From Cavia porcellus (taxonomy: Eukaryota; Chordata; Mammalia; Rodentia; Caviidae): DNA of 64,000 nucleotides. Below the pieces are notes generated by a model, which was not told the DNA's origin, did not search any database, and worked only from the letters and a program-made list of their open reading frames with translations. The stretch covers positions 3,004,785 to 3,068,784 of the forward strand of contig NW_026947502.1 of the NCBI RefSeq assembly GCF_034190915.1, in the 5' to 3' direction. How positions within the stretch are numbered: position 1 is the stretch's first letter; each line of letters starts with the position of its first letter. The position numbers were made by a program, and so were the translations under genes. Positions 1 through 10,830 of this stretch are shown one piece after another.

Positions 1-685
1 AGAGCCCAACTGCTGCCTCCTCACTGCTGATTCCACATTACTGGCTTCTCTCATCACTTGTCCTCCAGAGGTGTGTGTGCATTCTGTGCCAGGCTGTGGT
101 CCTGGGTCCTGGGGTTCCCATCAGTCTTACACTCTTGCAAATGGCCTCCCCTCTGGGATGCAACAGATGAGGCTCAGATTGCAAACTCACTGCCTTCCAG
201 CCAGGCCTCCCTGTGGGATGGGATGGAGGGGAGCAGAACACGGACTCCTGTCTCCCAGCTGGGTCACCCTCCAGGATGTAATGGAGGAGTGCAGAGATCC
301 ACTGTCCTTCAGCCAGGCCATCCCCTGGGATATAACTAAGGGGCACAGAGCATGGACCCACCGTCCTCTGGCTGGGCCACCCTCAGAATGTCTGTGTTCA
401 CTTTGTTTATCTCTCAGTTTGACTCTTGTTTCAGATTCCACCCGTAAATGACACCATGAAATATTTTCTTTTCATGTGAGGCTCCCTTCACTTAATATAA
501 AGTCATCAGGTTCATCTCTGCATTGGACAGGGGACAGAGACTGACATGAATCCCATGGCCAGTGAGGTAACCAATGGTGGCACCCAGTGAGACCCTAAAT
601 GAGACCCAGCAGAGTCCCTGGATGCCAAGGCCCCTAAGACTCTGTGAGTTATGAATGCATCCATAGGTTGTGGGCCAACAAGTCT
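1..685. other. Non-genic flank with an old L1-like fragment
   Basis: No gene is supported here. Around 430-530 the text resembles the old mammalian L1 3' UTR in minus orientation (a phrase about Cs, Ts and an ATATAAAGTCATC-like core), but it is short and decayed. Short open frames in this stretch lack ATG starts, family motifs or homologous copies. Confidence 0.4.
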
Positions 686-1208
686 GCACCCATGGGAGAG
701 GCTGTGGAGCTCTGTGCCCCCAGACCCTGCCCCTATGAGCCCTCTCTGGGCAAACACAGCAGCCTCTTGCTTTCTGTGAGTTCTTCTAATGCACGTTTGG
801 ATTTGAGCCCCTTGTTTATCTGTTCCTGCCTAGAGTCCCAAGTTCTGCTGGGAGTCTACAGTAGGTTAACAGAGACAGTCCTTGAACAGGAAACTCCAGT
901 GCCAACTCTCTGCCAGGGACAGGGACATGGCCCACACCTGCTGCTGCCTGGGCCTCACTGCCATGGAGTCTGGTCTGTGGGAGCTCACAGGGAGGCCCTG
1001 AGTGGTGTCAGCCCAGGGCTCAGCCCCCTTCTGTGAGTCTGGCTCAGCTCCTGCCTGGCCAAAGCTGGAGTCTGCTCATGGTGACCTGTGCCCAGGCCCT
1101 GGGACGCCCTGTTCTCTCCCCACACAGCAGTCCTCCCCAGTCCCCGAAAAGCAATGAGAAACAATGACCAGGGTGCCTCTCACTTCCCCTGCCTGGCAGT
1201 GGCCCTGC

Positions 1209-1240
1209 TTCCGGGAAGAGCACCTTCAGTGTCACTTTCC
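1209..1240 (+). promoter_or_regulatory. Interferon-response module, copy 1 (GAS plus damaged ISRE)
   Basis: A perfect GAS palindrome TTCCGGGAA (1209-1217) is followed 10 bases later by AGTGTCACTTTCC (1228-1240). The latter is the ISRE core AGTTTCNNTTTCC with one T-to-G change in the first half-site. The GAS is the STAT1 homodimer site used by interferon gamma; the ISRE binds ISGF3 and IRFs. The same pair is intact in copy 2. The change predicts weaker type I interferon/IRF response for the IRG gene downstream, with the interferon gamma response kept. Confidence 0.7.
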
Positions 1241-1439
1241 TGTCCCTGCAGGGTCAGGGCCCTGAGCTCTGGGCTCCTCCCTTCCCTGCTGCTGCTCAGA
1301 TTCCTGCCTGAGGAGGGAAGAGCCTGGGGAGGTTTCAGTCCTCTGCTCCTCACTCAAGGTGCAGTTTTCCTGTGTGCTGAGCCTGGCCCTGACCTGCACT
1401 GCCCAGGGAGGACAGGTGTGGGCAGCAGGGCTTCACCAC

Positions 1440-1520
1440 ACCCCGCACATTCAGCTCTTCTAGGGGATATACAGAAGAGCTCCACTCTGACACCACAAAC
1501 CTGTTTTCTCCAAGGACCTG
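1440..1520 (+). other. Predicted untranslated first exon of the 4992-6182 IRG gene
   Basis: The exon 3' end is called from the donor GACCTG|GTGAGTGAG at 1520/1521, conserved in all three blocks. Its 5' end is unknown. No ATG lies in the last ~120 bases, so if it is spliced to the acceptor near 4892 the first AUG of the mRNA would be the one at 4992. IRG genes usually have one or two 5' UTR exons and one long coding exon, which fits. Confidence 0.5.
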
Positions 1521-4500
1521 GTGAGTGAGAAAATATTTTGGAATTAATACATGCTTTAAAAATAGAAGTGGAGATCAGTAAGTCTGAAGAGGGGAGAACC
1601 TGGACTCTTGCTTCCAGGCGTTATGAACTCAGAAGGGTGAGGAGGGGGGGAGGGGAACAGCCATGAACCAAGCCGAGAGTTTTAATACTTTGGATGTTTC
1701 CAGAGGCCTGTCAGGCTGCCCTTTGCACTGCAGAAAGGTCACGTGACAAACAGCAGTGGCCGTGAGAAGGGTCCTCTACTGAGACTCCAGCCTCACACGG
1801 CCATCTAGGCACCTGAACACTTCCCGTTGGGAGACAAGGGCTGTCCTCCAACCAGAGGGGTGCAGACCCCGGCCGTCTTCACTCTGGGCCTCGGGGACTC
1901 CCGTCCTCACCAAATCGTGTGTGTGTCTGTGTGCTGTGCCTCTGCAAAGAGCTCTGAGCTTGCAGGAGGCCTGATTGGCCTTGAATCCCAGGCCAGACAC
2001 TTACTAAGGGTCAGTCTGTGGTTGCCTCCCACCACTCAGTATCTTTGAGCCCTGAGCTGAAGGCGAAAATCATTAGCGTCTGTCCAGCCACTAGGGTGAG
2101 ATGAGGAATTGTGTGCACGTGTGCACGCACTGCTGAGGTTTCCCTGAGCAAGGCTGACTGTGGTGTGCCTCCCTCCCTCCCACTTCTCTCCTGCTCACAC
2201 CCGGCTGACACTCCTAACCGCTCTACATCGAGGCCCCAGGAATCCTGGGGAGTGCTTTGCCCTGGCTATGGCACCTTAATTGTGGAGCAGAAACTAACAT
2301 TTAACAGAGGTCCAGGCACAGCGTATGGCTCTGTGTGGCACTTGGACATCAGGCGTGGCTCTGTGTGGTCGGAATTTGCTGAAGCCACAGATTTGTATGT
2401 CCTCACCTGTTCTCTCCCATTCCTGTCACTTGGTCCCCGCTCCCTTATGTGCTCAGCACCAGTCTCAGCAGACACTTCCAAGCCCTCTGAGGTGACCCCA
2501 CCCTGACACCTCTAGAAATGCACAAGGTGATGCCCCGAGGCTGAGGTCTCGCTAGCCCGGTCCTCACTGAGGCCCTGGCTGGACACTGCTCTCTAACTGT
2601 CCGGCTATCTGACTCTGTGTTTTGGGATTCTGTTTTCAGAGGAGCTGCAGGGTGCGGGGCGGGGAGCTGCTTTCCCACCAGAATGTGTTGGCCATGCAGC
2701 TGCCAGCACTCAGAGTTCCCCTCCCATTCCGTGAGAGACCCCCGATGTGTAGGCAGAAGCGCTGACAGTTGGCTCATTCGTGGCTACTGCATCCCTGCTG
2801 CCTGGTGACATCAGGCCTCCTCACTTCCACCTCCACGGAGTAAGCTTGCATCCCTGGTCACGGACGCTAAACCAGATCTTGTATGCGTGCCCAGAACAGT
2901 TATTTCTCGGAGTGTCCTTGCTACTCCTGCCCTCTGGGCTGCAGCAGGTGACTTCCAGGAGGCCCTGGAAGGACGTGCCCAGTCCCAGACTTGCAGCCAG
3001 AGGCACTACTTCAGCCTGAGTGCTGCCCGGATGTCAACTTGACTTGAGGTTTCTTAGGTCCTGGCCTAAAAATTCTGTGCTTGCTCTCTGTGAGGTGCAG
3101 GTCTTGTACCTCGCTCATTATATTTAGTCCTGGGCATATCTTTCTTGGTACATTGTCTTAAAGGAATGATTCTTCCATTATCAGGCCCAGGCTGTAGAAC
3201 CAGGACAAGCCACTGCCTCTGGGGAGGTGACAAGGCCTCCTTAGCTAGCTGCATGTGGCAGGACCCCTTCTAGCCCCTCCTGCAGCCTTTGCTCACACCT
3301 GTCCTCTCCTGTGACTCCCTCTGCCCTGACAGGCCCAGCAGCTTCCCTCTCTGCCTGGCTACCTTTGGTGAGGGCTCTCCAGAGGAGGCAGGCTGGCTCC
3401 TGGAAAACCCCAAGCAAATAATCCCCATGTTTTCCTTTCTTTCTGTTCATACCTCTATTGTTTAGAATACTTTTCATTTTAGAAAAAATATTTGTAGACT
3501 CTGCAGAGGCTTCTGCAGAGACACTGTCCGCGTCCTCCTCCGGAGTACAGCAGAGGGGCCCACCATGACGTAGCCTCAGCGGCCCAATGGGAGCTCAGAC
3601 TGGCTCTCGGAGCCAGTTGTCGACGGGTGGACTAACATACGGAGCCAAATGTGTGGTCACACCAGCTGTCTCTCGTCTAAAGTCCTTTGTGCTGGGCCTT
3701 CGCATGCCAGCCTTCAGCCCCTGACAATCCCTGAGTTTTCAAATGTTTCATAATGTTGCCTTTTCTAGAAGCTCATGCCTGCGTCCATCTCAGTGTCTTC
3801 TCGGTGAGGGGTCTGCTAAGGTTTCGGCTCCTTTTTCATAGCGTTGTTTGTTTTCTTATTGTCCGGCTTTAAGAGTCCGCTGCACAGTTTGAGTTATACT
3901 ATTGCAGGTCGCTTGTAACTGTTTTTCTTGAAACACGGGCCCGGCTGGCTCCAGACCCTTTGCGCTGAGCTGTGCCCCGGCTAAGTGTGCCAGGCTAGTC
4001 CTGCATCGTGGCCCTCCTGCCTCTGCCTCTCAGCCTACTGGGATCACAGATGTGCACTGCCACACGTGGGTGTTTGCAGACACTTTTTGGCCAGTCCGCA
4101 GACTGTCTTCGCTCCCTTGCTACTGCCTTACACAGTGAAAACTCTTAAATTTTAACGAAGTGCACCTTGTTGATTTTTTCATGTTTATCTTTTCTGTTCT
4201 TTTTTTTTACCCACCTCCTCCTGGGTCCTACGGGTTTTGTCTTGTTGCCTTCTTGGATTTCTGTGGTTTTGCCTGTTACATTTAGGTCCATACCCAACTT
4301 AGGTTCAGTTCTGTGAAGGGTGTGAGCTCCGGATCACAGGGCCGGCCTGGGCCAGCGCTGCTTCCAGAGGGAACCCTTGGTCCTCTGGGTTGCCTTCGCC
4401 TCTTGTCTAAGCTCCCTTGACTGCGCTCCTGTGAGTTACGCTGATTCTGTGCCTTGCTCCACTCGGTACCTGTCTGTTCTTTCACAAGCACCACACTGGC

Positions 4501-4892
4501 GTGACCATTGTAGCTTTAGGGTCAGCCATGCAGCCAGGCGTCACCTTCACACAGCAGAGGGACGTGGTGCTCAGCCGCTACCTTTTAGATGGCCACCGCA
4601 TGCAGTTATTTTCCTAACAACGAAAACAGCTAAAACAATATAACTAGTAGGAGACACAGATATTTCCACAGGACATCAGACCTTGAAATTAGTGAAGAGA
4701 TCCTGAAGGAGCAGGGCAGTCCAGGCCCTGAATGAGCCTGGGGCGGGGCCAAATCTGCACCTGGCCCAGAGGTGCAGGCCAGGCCTGGGGGCCCAGGGAA
4801 GGGGCTGGGGGGAGGCTCTGTGGGGATCTAAGAGGAAGCCCGAGGCCTCCCTGCTGTGCCAACCCCTGACCTTCCCCTGCAGCTCCCTCCAG
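1521..4892 (+). other. Predicted intron 1 of the first IRG gene
   Basis: No gene is recognised. Parts near 1900-2500 are weakly similar to the introns after the other first exons (13.5-14.1 kb and 29.4-30.0 kb), as expected for an old tandem duplication. A decayed B1-like SINE in minus orientation lies at about 3970-4075 and an old L1 3' UTR-like stretch at about 4130-4330. A pyrimidine-rich acceptor ending CTCCAG is at 4885-4892. Confidence 0.45.
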
Positions 4893-4991
4893 TGCGGTTG
4901 GCACCCCCAGGTCCTCCTCCTGCATACCGTCTACATAGAGGACGCCACTTCTGCTTGTTACAGCCTTTGCACGGTTTGTAAAAATTTGAAG

Positions 4992-6182
4992 ATGAAGAGC
5001 CAAACCTCCTCACAGCAAGCCTGGGGTTTCATTCGCTCACATCTGGAGCAGGGGAACCTTCGGGAAGCGGCTTCTGCAATCAAAGCTGCCCTGGAAGACA
5101 TGGAGAATGAGCCCCTGAGCATCGCAGTGACAGGGGAGAGTGGAGCAGGAATGTCCACTTTCATCAATGCCCTGCGGGGGACGGGGGATGAAGAGGAAGA
5201 TGTGGCTCCCACGGGGCCGGTGGCGATAACCCTGCAGGCAACTGCGTACACTCTTCCAAAGTGCCCGGGGGTGACACTGTGGGACCTGCCCAGCCTCGGG
5301 CGCCCTGACTTCCCACTGCAGGAGTATCTGAAGGAAATTCCTGAGTGCGACCTCTTCTTTATCATCTTTGCTACCCGCCTCAAATGCATCGATATAGAGT
5401 TGGCTAAAGCTATTGCACAAATGAAGAAGAAGGTGTACTTTATTCAGACGAAAATTGATAATGCTTTAGTCAGTTGTCAAAAAGCGCGGCCACTGACCTT
5501 TGATAAGGACAAGGTCCTGCAAGAGATCCGAAATTACGGTCTGGCACAGTTGGAGGAGGCCAGGGTGGCAGCCGATAAGATCTTCTTGGTCTCCAGCCTT
5601 GATGTGTGTGCCTACGACTTCCCTGAGTTGCAGAGCACCCTCGTGAGGGACCTGCCTGCCCACAAGCGTCACGCCTTCATGCAGCGCCTGTCCAGCGTTA
5701 CGGAAGCCGCTGTCAATGGGAAGAGAGATTCCCTGAAGCAGAAGATCTGGCTGGAGGCCCTGAAGGCCGGAGCGTGGGCCGCCGTCCCTCTCGTGGGCCT
5801 CTTCAGTGACAGTGAAAGAAAGAAGCTGGAGGACACCCTGAGCCTGTACAGGTCCCACTTTGGGCTGGATGACGAATCCCTAGAAAAGATGGCCCAGGAT
5901 TTGCACGTGTCCCTGGAGGACCTCAAGGCAAACCTGCAGTCTCCAGACTTGCTGTCAGCCGAGAGCGATGAGTCCTTCTGGGAGAAGACAAAGCAGATGG
6001 TTGAGATGGTTCTTTTAGTCACCGGAGGACCCATTGCCACCGGCCTTCAATTTACAAAGACATTTTATTTACAAAATTATTTCCTGGACATTGTGGCAAG
6101 TGATGTGAAAGCTCTCCTTGCAAAAGAAGACCTTTTCAGTGCCTCTGTTGGCTCTGCGGGGCTACAGAAAGAGGGAAACTGA
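4992..6182 (+). CDS. IRGB-like immunity-related GTPase with a Met-type P-loop (GMS), N-terminally shortened
   Basis: This 396-residue protein is a p47 immunity-related GTPase. Residues 41-190 form the G domain and the rest is the helical IRG domain, closest by eye to mouse Irgb10/Irgb6. The P-loop is GESGAGMS (48-55) with Met54 in place of the catalytic Lys. G3 is DLPS (98-101) rather than DLPG, and the usual GxxETT and YxHP switch I residues are altered. TKID (153-156) is kept. The neighbour at 23035 aligns upstream through 30 further open codons to a CAC at 4902 where its ATG sits, so the ancestral start and MGQ myristoylation signal are lost. The ATG at 4992 is the first in the predicted mRNA and has A at -3. 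The open frame suggests a retained protein or a young pseudogene; GTP hydrolysis is doubtful. Confidence 0.75.
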   Translation: MKSQTSSQQAWGFIRSHLEQGNLREAASAIKAALEDMENEPLSIAVTGESGAGMSTFINALRGTGDEEEDVAPTGPVAITLQATAYTLPKCPGVTLWDLPSLGRPDFPLQEYLKEIPECDLFFIIFATRLKCIDIELAKAIAQMKKKVYFIQTKIDNALVSCQKARPLTFDKDKVLQEIRNYGLAQLEEARVAADKIFLVSSLDVCAYDFPELQSTLVRDLPAHKRHAFMQRLSSVTEAAVNGKRDSLKQKIWLEALKAGAWAAVPLVGLFSDSERKKLEDTLSLYRSHFGLDDESLEKMAQDLHVSLEDLKANLQSPDLLSAESDESFWEKTKQMVEMVLLVTGGPIATGLQFTKTFYLQNYFLDIVASDVKALLAKEDLFSASVGSAGLQKEGN

Positions 6183-7387
6183 GGTGGCCTGAGCCTCCTG
6201 CTCTCCTGGCTCAGGGCACTGGGGTGGCTACTGAGGTCCCCTGAGGCAGCTGGCCAGGCTGGATGCGCTCAGATGTGACCCCTGCTGGTGAGCATGGTAC
6301 AGGAGGCTGGCCTTATGCCAAGAGGAGCGGACATCTCACTGTGACTCCGCAGCCTGCTTCTTCCACACCAGGGACTCCGCTCACCGAAGACGCGGCAGCC
6401 AAGAACTGCTGGGCGGTCCGCCACAGCCCAGTATACGTTACAGGGAAGTGTGCATTGCATGTCTGTAATGTCCCTGGTGTTCTGCCACAAGTGTTCATTC
6501 CTGTCATTATAGGACAGTCAGTGCTGACTACGGTCCTTCTTGTTCCCTCCGGGTTTATAGTTTCAGGTAAACCTGAAAGGCAGTGAGCTGAGCACTGTGT
6601 GTGACCAGATAAGGCAGAGAATCCGCAGCTCAGTGAAACTTTCCTCCAGGGCCCTCCTGTGAGGACAGCGGGCAGGAATGCCTTGCAAGGAGTGTGCACT
6701 GCAGCCGGGGATCCCGCTCTTCAACACAGAACGTTCCCCCTGGACTTCAGAGGGTGAGACACCGGAGAGGAGAGCATAGTAATAAAATTAAGCTGGACAA
6801 AAAGAAGAGGCATTAAAATTTCTGAAATATATGAAAACATGTCCACCTATTAAGAGAAGTTAAATTAGAAACTACACTAAGATCCAACTTCTCAGCTATT
6901 GTAGTTGGGAAAACTGCAAAATCTAATTTATGGGTGAAATTGTAGAAAATGGCATTTTACATATTAAGCTGCTGCCAATAGAAAAATGATTAAAAACCAT
7001 GCTTGGGAAATTAAACAGTCTGCATGAAATCTCTACATGTGTTTGACCCAGTGAGCCCACTTTGAACACTACGCCACAAAATTTGGAGAAGTGCAAATAG
7101 CTAAATGCTGAAGGTTACTGAATGCAGCTGTTGGAAATGGGACGTGGGAAAGATTGTAAACAGCTCGAATGTTCTTGAACAGGTTCCTCCAAAACAGGAG
7201 CCTTAATAGCCAGGGCAGGAAGTAGGGATATCCTGCCCACCCATTCCAGAGTGTACCCAGTGCCAGAAACACTGTGATAAGTTGCTTCTGGTTCAAGAAA
7301 GCTCAAAACAGAAACATATTTTGCACGTAGGTTAAAGAATGGAAACAACTTTGAAATAAAATGTCATTTTTTGTTTCTTTTGCTGGA
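6183..7387. other. 3' flank of the first IRG gene
   Basis: The first ~150 bases after the stop share some words with the 3' UTR of the 23035 gene (GAGGCAGC, GGCCTGAGCC). A possible polyadenylation signal AATAAA is at 6781-6786. The rest is A/T-rich with no gene recognised. Confidence 0.35.
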
Positions 7388-7506
7388 TTTTGGGTTTTTG
7401 AGACAAGGTCTTGCTACGTAGCCCAGGCTGGCCTTGAAGTCATGGCCACCCCCAGCCTCAGCAACCCCAAGGCTGTGATTGCAGGCCTGTGCCACCACAC
7501 CCAGCC
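7388..7506 (-). mobile_element. B1-type SINE, minus orientation
   Basis: It contains the reverse of a 7SL-derived SINE: GAGACAAGGTCTTGCTACGT, then CCCAGGCTGGCCTTGAA, then a GTGCCACCACACCCAGCC-like 5' end. It is moderately decayed. Confidence 0.75.
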
Positions 7507-7618
7507 AGACATGATTATTTTTAGAAAAAAGGTGTTTCTGGGTGGAGAGACAGAGAAAAAAGCTGGAGATCATTGAATACATATTATTTTATCTTGTGAG
7601 CATGAAAATGTGTGTGTT

Positions 7619-7710
7619 GGCCTGGGGATTTAGCTCAGTGGTATAAGTATCTGCCCGGCAAGTACAAGGTCATGAATTCCATTCCCGTTACCAAAAAAAA
7701 AAAAAAAAAC
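7619..7710 (+). mobile_element. ID-type (tRNA-derived) SINE
   Basis: The body starts GGCCTGGGGATTTAGCTCAG and keeps the RNA polymerase III A box. The B box region is changed (CATGAATTCCATTCC). It ends in a poly(A) run. It is a retroposon, not a tRNA gene. Confidence 0.75.
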
Positions 7711-7713
7711 CGA

Positions 7714-7715
<2 letters not shown>

Positions 7716-7751
<36 letters not shown>
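7716..7751. repeat. (GT)n microsatellite
   Basis: An uninterrupted GT dinucleotide run of 18 units directly follows the SINE tail. Confidence 0.95.
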
Positions 7752-7753
<2 letters not shown>

Positions 7754-8792
7754 ATATATATAGCTACATAATAAAAATTTAAAACTGTATTTATAGAAAT
7801 TCAAACCAAAATCAAACAAACTTAACTCAGTCTGTTGGATTAAAGAAAATTTGTTTTAAGCTTTTTAAACATATTATGATGACAGTAAACTTCTGGTGTC
7901 TACTGATAGAACAGAGACAAATGAAAGAAGTCCTACCCTCTGTTGATAGCTCTATGGACAGTAACAACGCTAGTTGTAAGGGCATTGTTTTCCTTGGACT
8001 GTGGCATGCTGTGACTTTATCACAAAGCAAAAGCAGTAACTATGACACCATTGGTAGCAAGACTTTCATCATAAACAACAAAGATGCAGACATAAAAAAG
8101 GAAAAGTAAGTAAGAAGTGGTTAAGGAGAAAACATGTACAAATACGTGACTTTTTTCTTTAAAAACCTGTTTTAATCTGTGCATTTAGAGAAGCCAGAGG
8201 AACAAACAACCCAGGAACAGGGAACACTCCAGCATCTACACAGGGCCTTAGAACAGCACGTGACATTGTTAGTCTGGACAGCGATTTAAACCTCAGTTCA
8301 GCCAGCACAGAGAAAGGGACATCTGAATCACAGGGTTATACAACAGCGGAAGTGTGCGAAACTGCTGTGGGTGTGTCCGAAGGGCTCAGAGACAACCTGG
8401 GAAGGGGACCAGGAGCAGAAGGTCAATCAGAGGACCCATGCCTGACACAGCTGCAGTTGAAACGTCCAAGCTGTCTGAGTCAGTTCTCGTAATCCACAAA
8501 CAAGTCCCCAAACTCGAGTTCAAAAATGAGGCAAGCGCTGATTTATTTTACCCTGAGCCCAGCGACACAGCGCAGCTGGAGACTGCAAAAGCTGTGTGTG
8601 TTGCTCCTCTACACTAGCCACCTTTAAGTACATATCACAATTTATCAGGAAAACTGTTAATGAGGAAGACCTTTGCTTTCCTCAGGAGAGGACAGAGCAG
8701 TCTAGCAGTAATTAACAGCCCCTGCTAGCTTATTTTAGCACCACATCTGTTATTTGTAGAGGGCAACAATGGTTAACATATCAGTTAGAGGA
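7752..8792. other. Intergenic, nothing recognised
   Basis: A/T-rich sequence with a few short open frames. No family motif, splice structure or duplicate elsewhere in the window was seen. Confidence 0.35.
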
Positions 8793-8927
8793 GGTTTTAC
8801 AATTCTTTTTTTTTTTTTTTGTCCTTTTCCTTTTTATCGGTACCAGGGATCCAACTCACGACTGCCTGCTTGCAAGGCAGGTGCTTATGCCGCTGAGCTA
8901 AATTCTCAGCCCGGTTTTACAATTCTT
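8793..8927 (-). mobile_element. ID-type SINE with intact target-site duplication
   Basis: A poly(T) head and the reverse complement of an ID body (GGTACCAGGGATCCAACTC, GCTGAGCTAAATTCTCAGCC) are flanked by 15-base direct repeats GGTTTTACAATTCTT at 8793-8807 and 8913-8927. The perfect flanks show a fairly recent target-primed insertion. Confidence 0.85.
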
Positions 8928-9648
8928 TACAGAGGACAGCATTTATTAACATGGCAATTAGGTGACCCAGAGGAAAAGAAACACGCATCTAGAACAGTAG
9001 GCCACATTACAGGTATTTTGGTATAATACAAATATAACGAACCTCTTCTTGCTAGAGTACAACTTCAATAAGGTCCCAGAGCAACCAAAGTACACTCACG
9101 GATGGACTGCAGTGTGCTAACGGGCCAGCCCTGCTTAAAAACTGGTCTGTGAAAGGCTCTTGCCCTAGAATAAATTCCTGCACCGTGATGGCGGTGGGCT
9201 GACGTGGAGGAGGCCAAAGCGGGCCGCCTGCTTCCTGCTGCTCCCTCGGCCCTAACTGCAACCCCCCTTCCTGTCTGCACACAGAATCCCAACCGGCTCC
9301 TCAGACAGCATGAATATCCACTGCAGTCCGAGGTCACATCACCCTCTGCCTCTCTGTCCAGGAGAAGGAGACAGCGCAGCGCCGTGGGCTGTGTGCTCCC
9401 GTCCACGTCCTCAACTCACGGAAGCTGTTCGTTTTGTACTTTGCTTCTCTCTTGCGCCAGGGGACTCTAAGAGTATCCAAGTGAATAAATAACATTGCTT
9501 TTTATAGGGGAGTATTAAAATTGCTTTTCCTATACAAATTGCATCGTAACCAAATGATTGATGAGAACTTGCTCTTCACATCAATTTCCACTGAAAAAGG
9601 CAGAAAGAATAATATATTTCAAATGTTCGCATTTTCCAAAGCTTACGT

Positions 9649-9750
9649 AACTAATGGGAATGTATCTCAGCGCTAGAGTACCTGCCTAGCATGTGTGAAG
9701 CCCTGAGTTTAAGCCCTAGGACTGCAAATCAAAACAAAAACAAAAAGTCA
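9649..9750 (+). mobile_element. Decayed ID-type SINE
   Basis: The phrases ATCTCAGCGCTAGAGTACC and CCTAGCATGTGTGAAGCCC followed by an A-rich tail mark an old ID copy. Confidence 0.6.
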
Positions 9751-10204
9751 AAAAACAAAACTAAAGAAGTAATCAGTTCATACGCAGGCTCACCAAATTG
9801 TGTATTTTTTGGTTTTCTCTAAATGTTAAATATCATTGGCAGCAACTTGATTAAAAGCATCGTGTCCTACGGAGCCGCCCCACCTGGCCACCCAGGAATG
9901 GGTCTCGCCTTCCAGCTGTGCTGGCCCTGCACACCTCCCCGGGGACACCCACCGCAGTCATGGGGCCGCTTCTCTACCCCAGGCAGGTGCATTTGTAGGG
10001 GGGTAATTAGGTTTTTCTTTTTGTCAGTACAAGTTTGCAGAACATAATGATCGCTTCACCTTGGAGAGTCAGGACAGGTACATAAGATTCTAATTCTTTC
10101 TACTGCTTCTGTTGGGATGCAAGAGATCTGTTTCAAACAGGGCTCACCACAGTCACAAAGCTAAGAATGCTCTGCACGAGAAATCATTTTCAGGCTTCCA
10201 CCCT
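9751..10204. other. Intergenic, nothing recognised
   Basis: Mixed-composition sequence between repeats, with no supported gene. Confidence 0.35.
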
Positions 10205-10830
10205 GTTTCTTTTTTTTTTTAATTGTATTTAAATAAAGACAAAACAAAACAGAAAACGGGCAGAAATAGTACATACTTTCAAAGAAAAAAATAAACAGTA
10301 ATAAATCACTAGTTCATGTTTACATATTATTCCCCACAAATAATTATTCAAGATACAAAAGTGGAACATACAAATGGGAATTCAACCAGGGAGACTGCAA
10401 ACAGTTTTGTTCAACTATCCAACAAAACCTAAGTCATGTGGCTGTCAATCCTATACACTTAGACATGTACGCATTTTTCCATATCTTCATTTATGTTGAG
10501 ACCAAACAAATCATAGAGATTAAAATCATTCTGAACAAAGATTCATAGTATTGCTGGATTTCACATGATGACACCCCGGAATCAGCGCTGGGTACTGCAG
10601 TGCCCCTTTTTTTCTTTCAAAGTATTTGTTCATTTTATCATGTGTCATAAGATCAGTTCTCATCAAATGTTTATAGATTGTACACATGCATGAGTCTTTA
10701 CATGTATTTCTCTCCTTTCTATATTAGAGGGAGAAACAGAACAAAGCAGGACAGAACTAAACATAGTCCTATAGACACAGAAAACTATAAAGTCATGTAA
10801 AACTGCTGTACAAGGAGTGCTACCATCCAC
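10205..10830. repeat. Unclassified interspersed repeat, patch 1
   Basis: The stretch is collinear with about 15090-15900. Shared phrases include AAATAAACAGTAA, ATCACTAGTT, GACTGCAAACAGTT, then CATAGTATTGCTGGATTT (ATAGTATTGCTAGATTTT in the other copy) and a GTATTTGTTCATT-like box. The two copies diverge strongly. I do not recognise the family. Confidence 0.6.

Larger units (their letters stand above)
686..1527 (+). repeat. Duplicated IRG promoter/first-exon block, copy 1
   Basis: This 842-base block matches 12306-13147 with roughly 22 differences by eye (about 97% identity). A more diverged third copy lies at about 28095-29050. Each copy holds GAS/ISRE-type sites, then an untranslated first exon ending in the same splice donor context (CAAGGACCTG followed by GTGAGTGAG), and each precedes an IRG coding exon. 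The flanks outside the block do not align closely, so the block is either a recent duplication or has been homogenised by gene conversion. Confidence 0.8.

Noticed and set aside
1088..1528. A 146-codon frame conserved at 12707-13147
   Set aside because: It opens with GTG, runs through the promoter sites and ends in the splice donor. Its conservation follows from the 97% identical DNA block. Copy 3 does not keep the full frame.
7619..7710. Possible tRNA gene
   Set aside because: The A box belongs to an ID SINE with a poly(A) tail, and the sequence cannot fold as a full tRNA because the anticodon and 3' arms are not kept.
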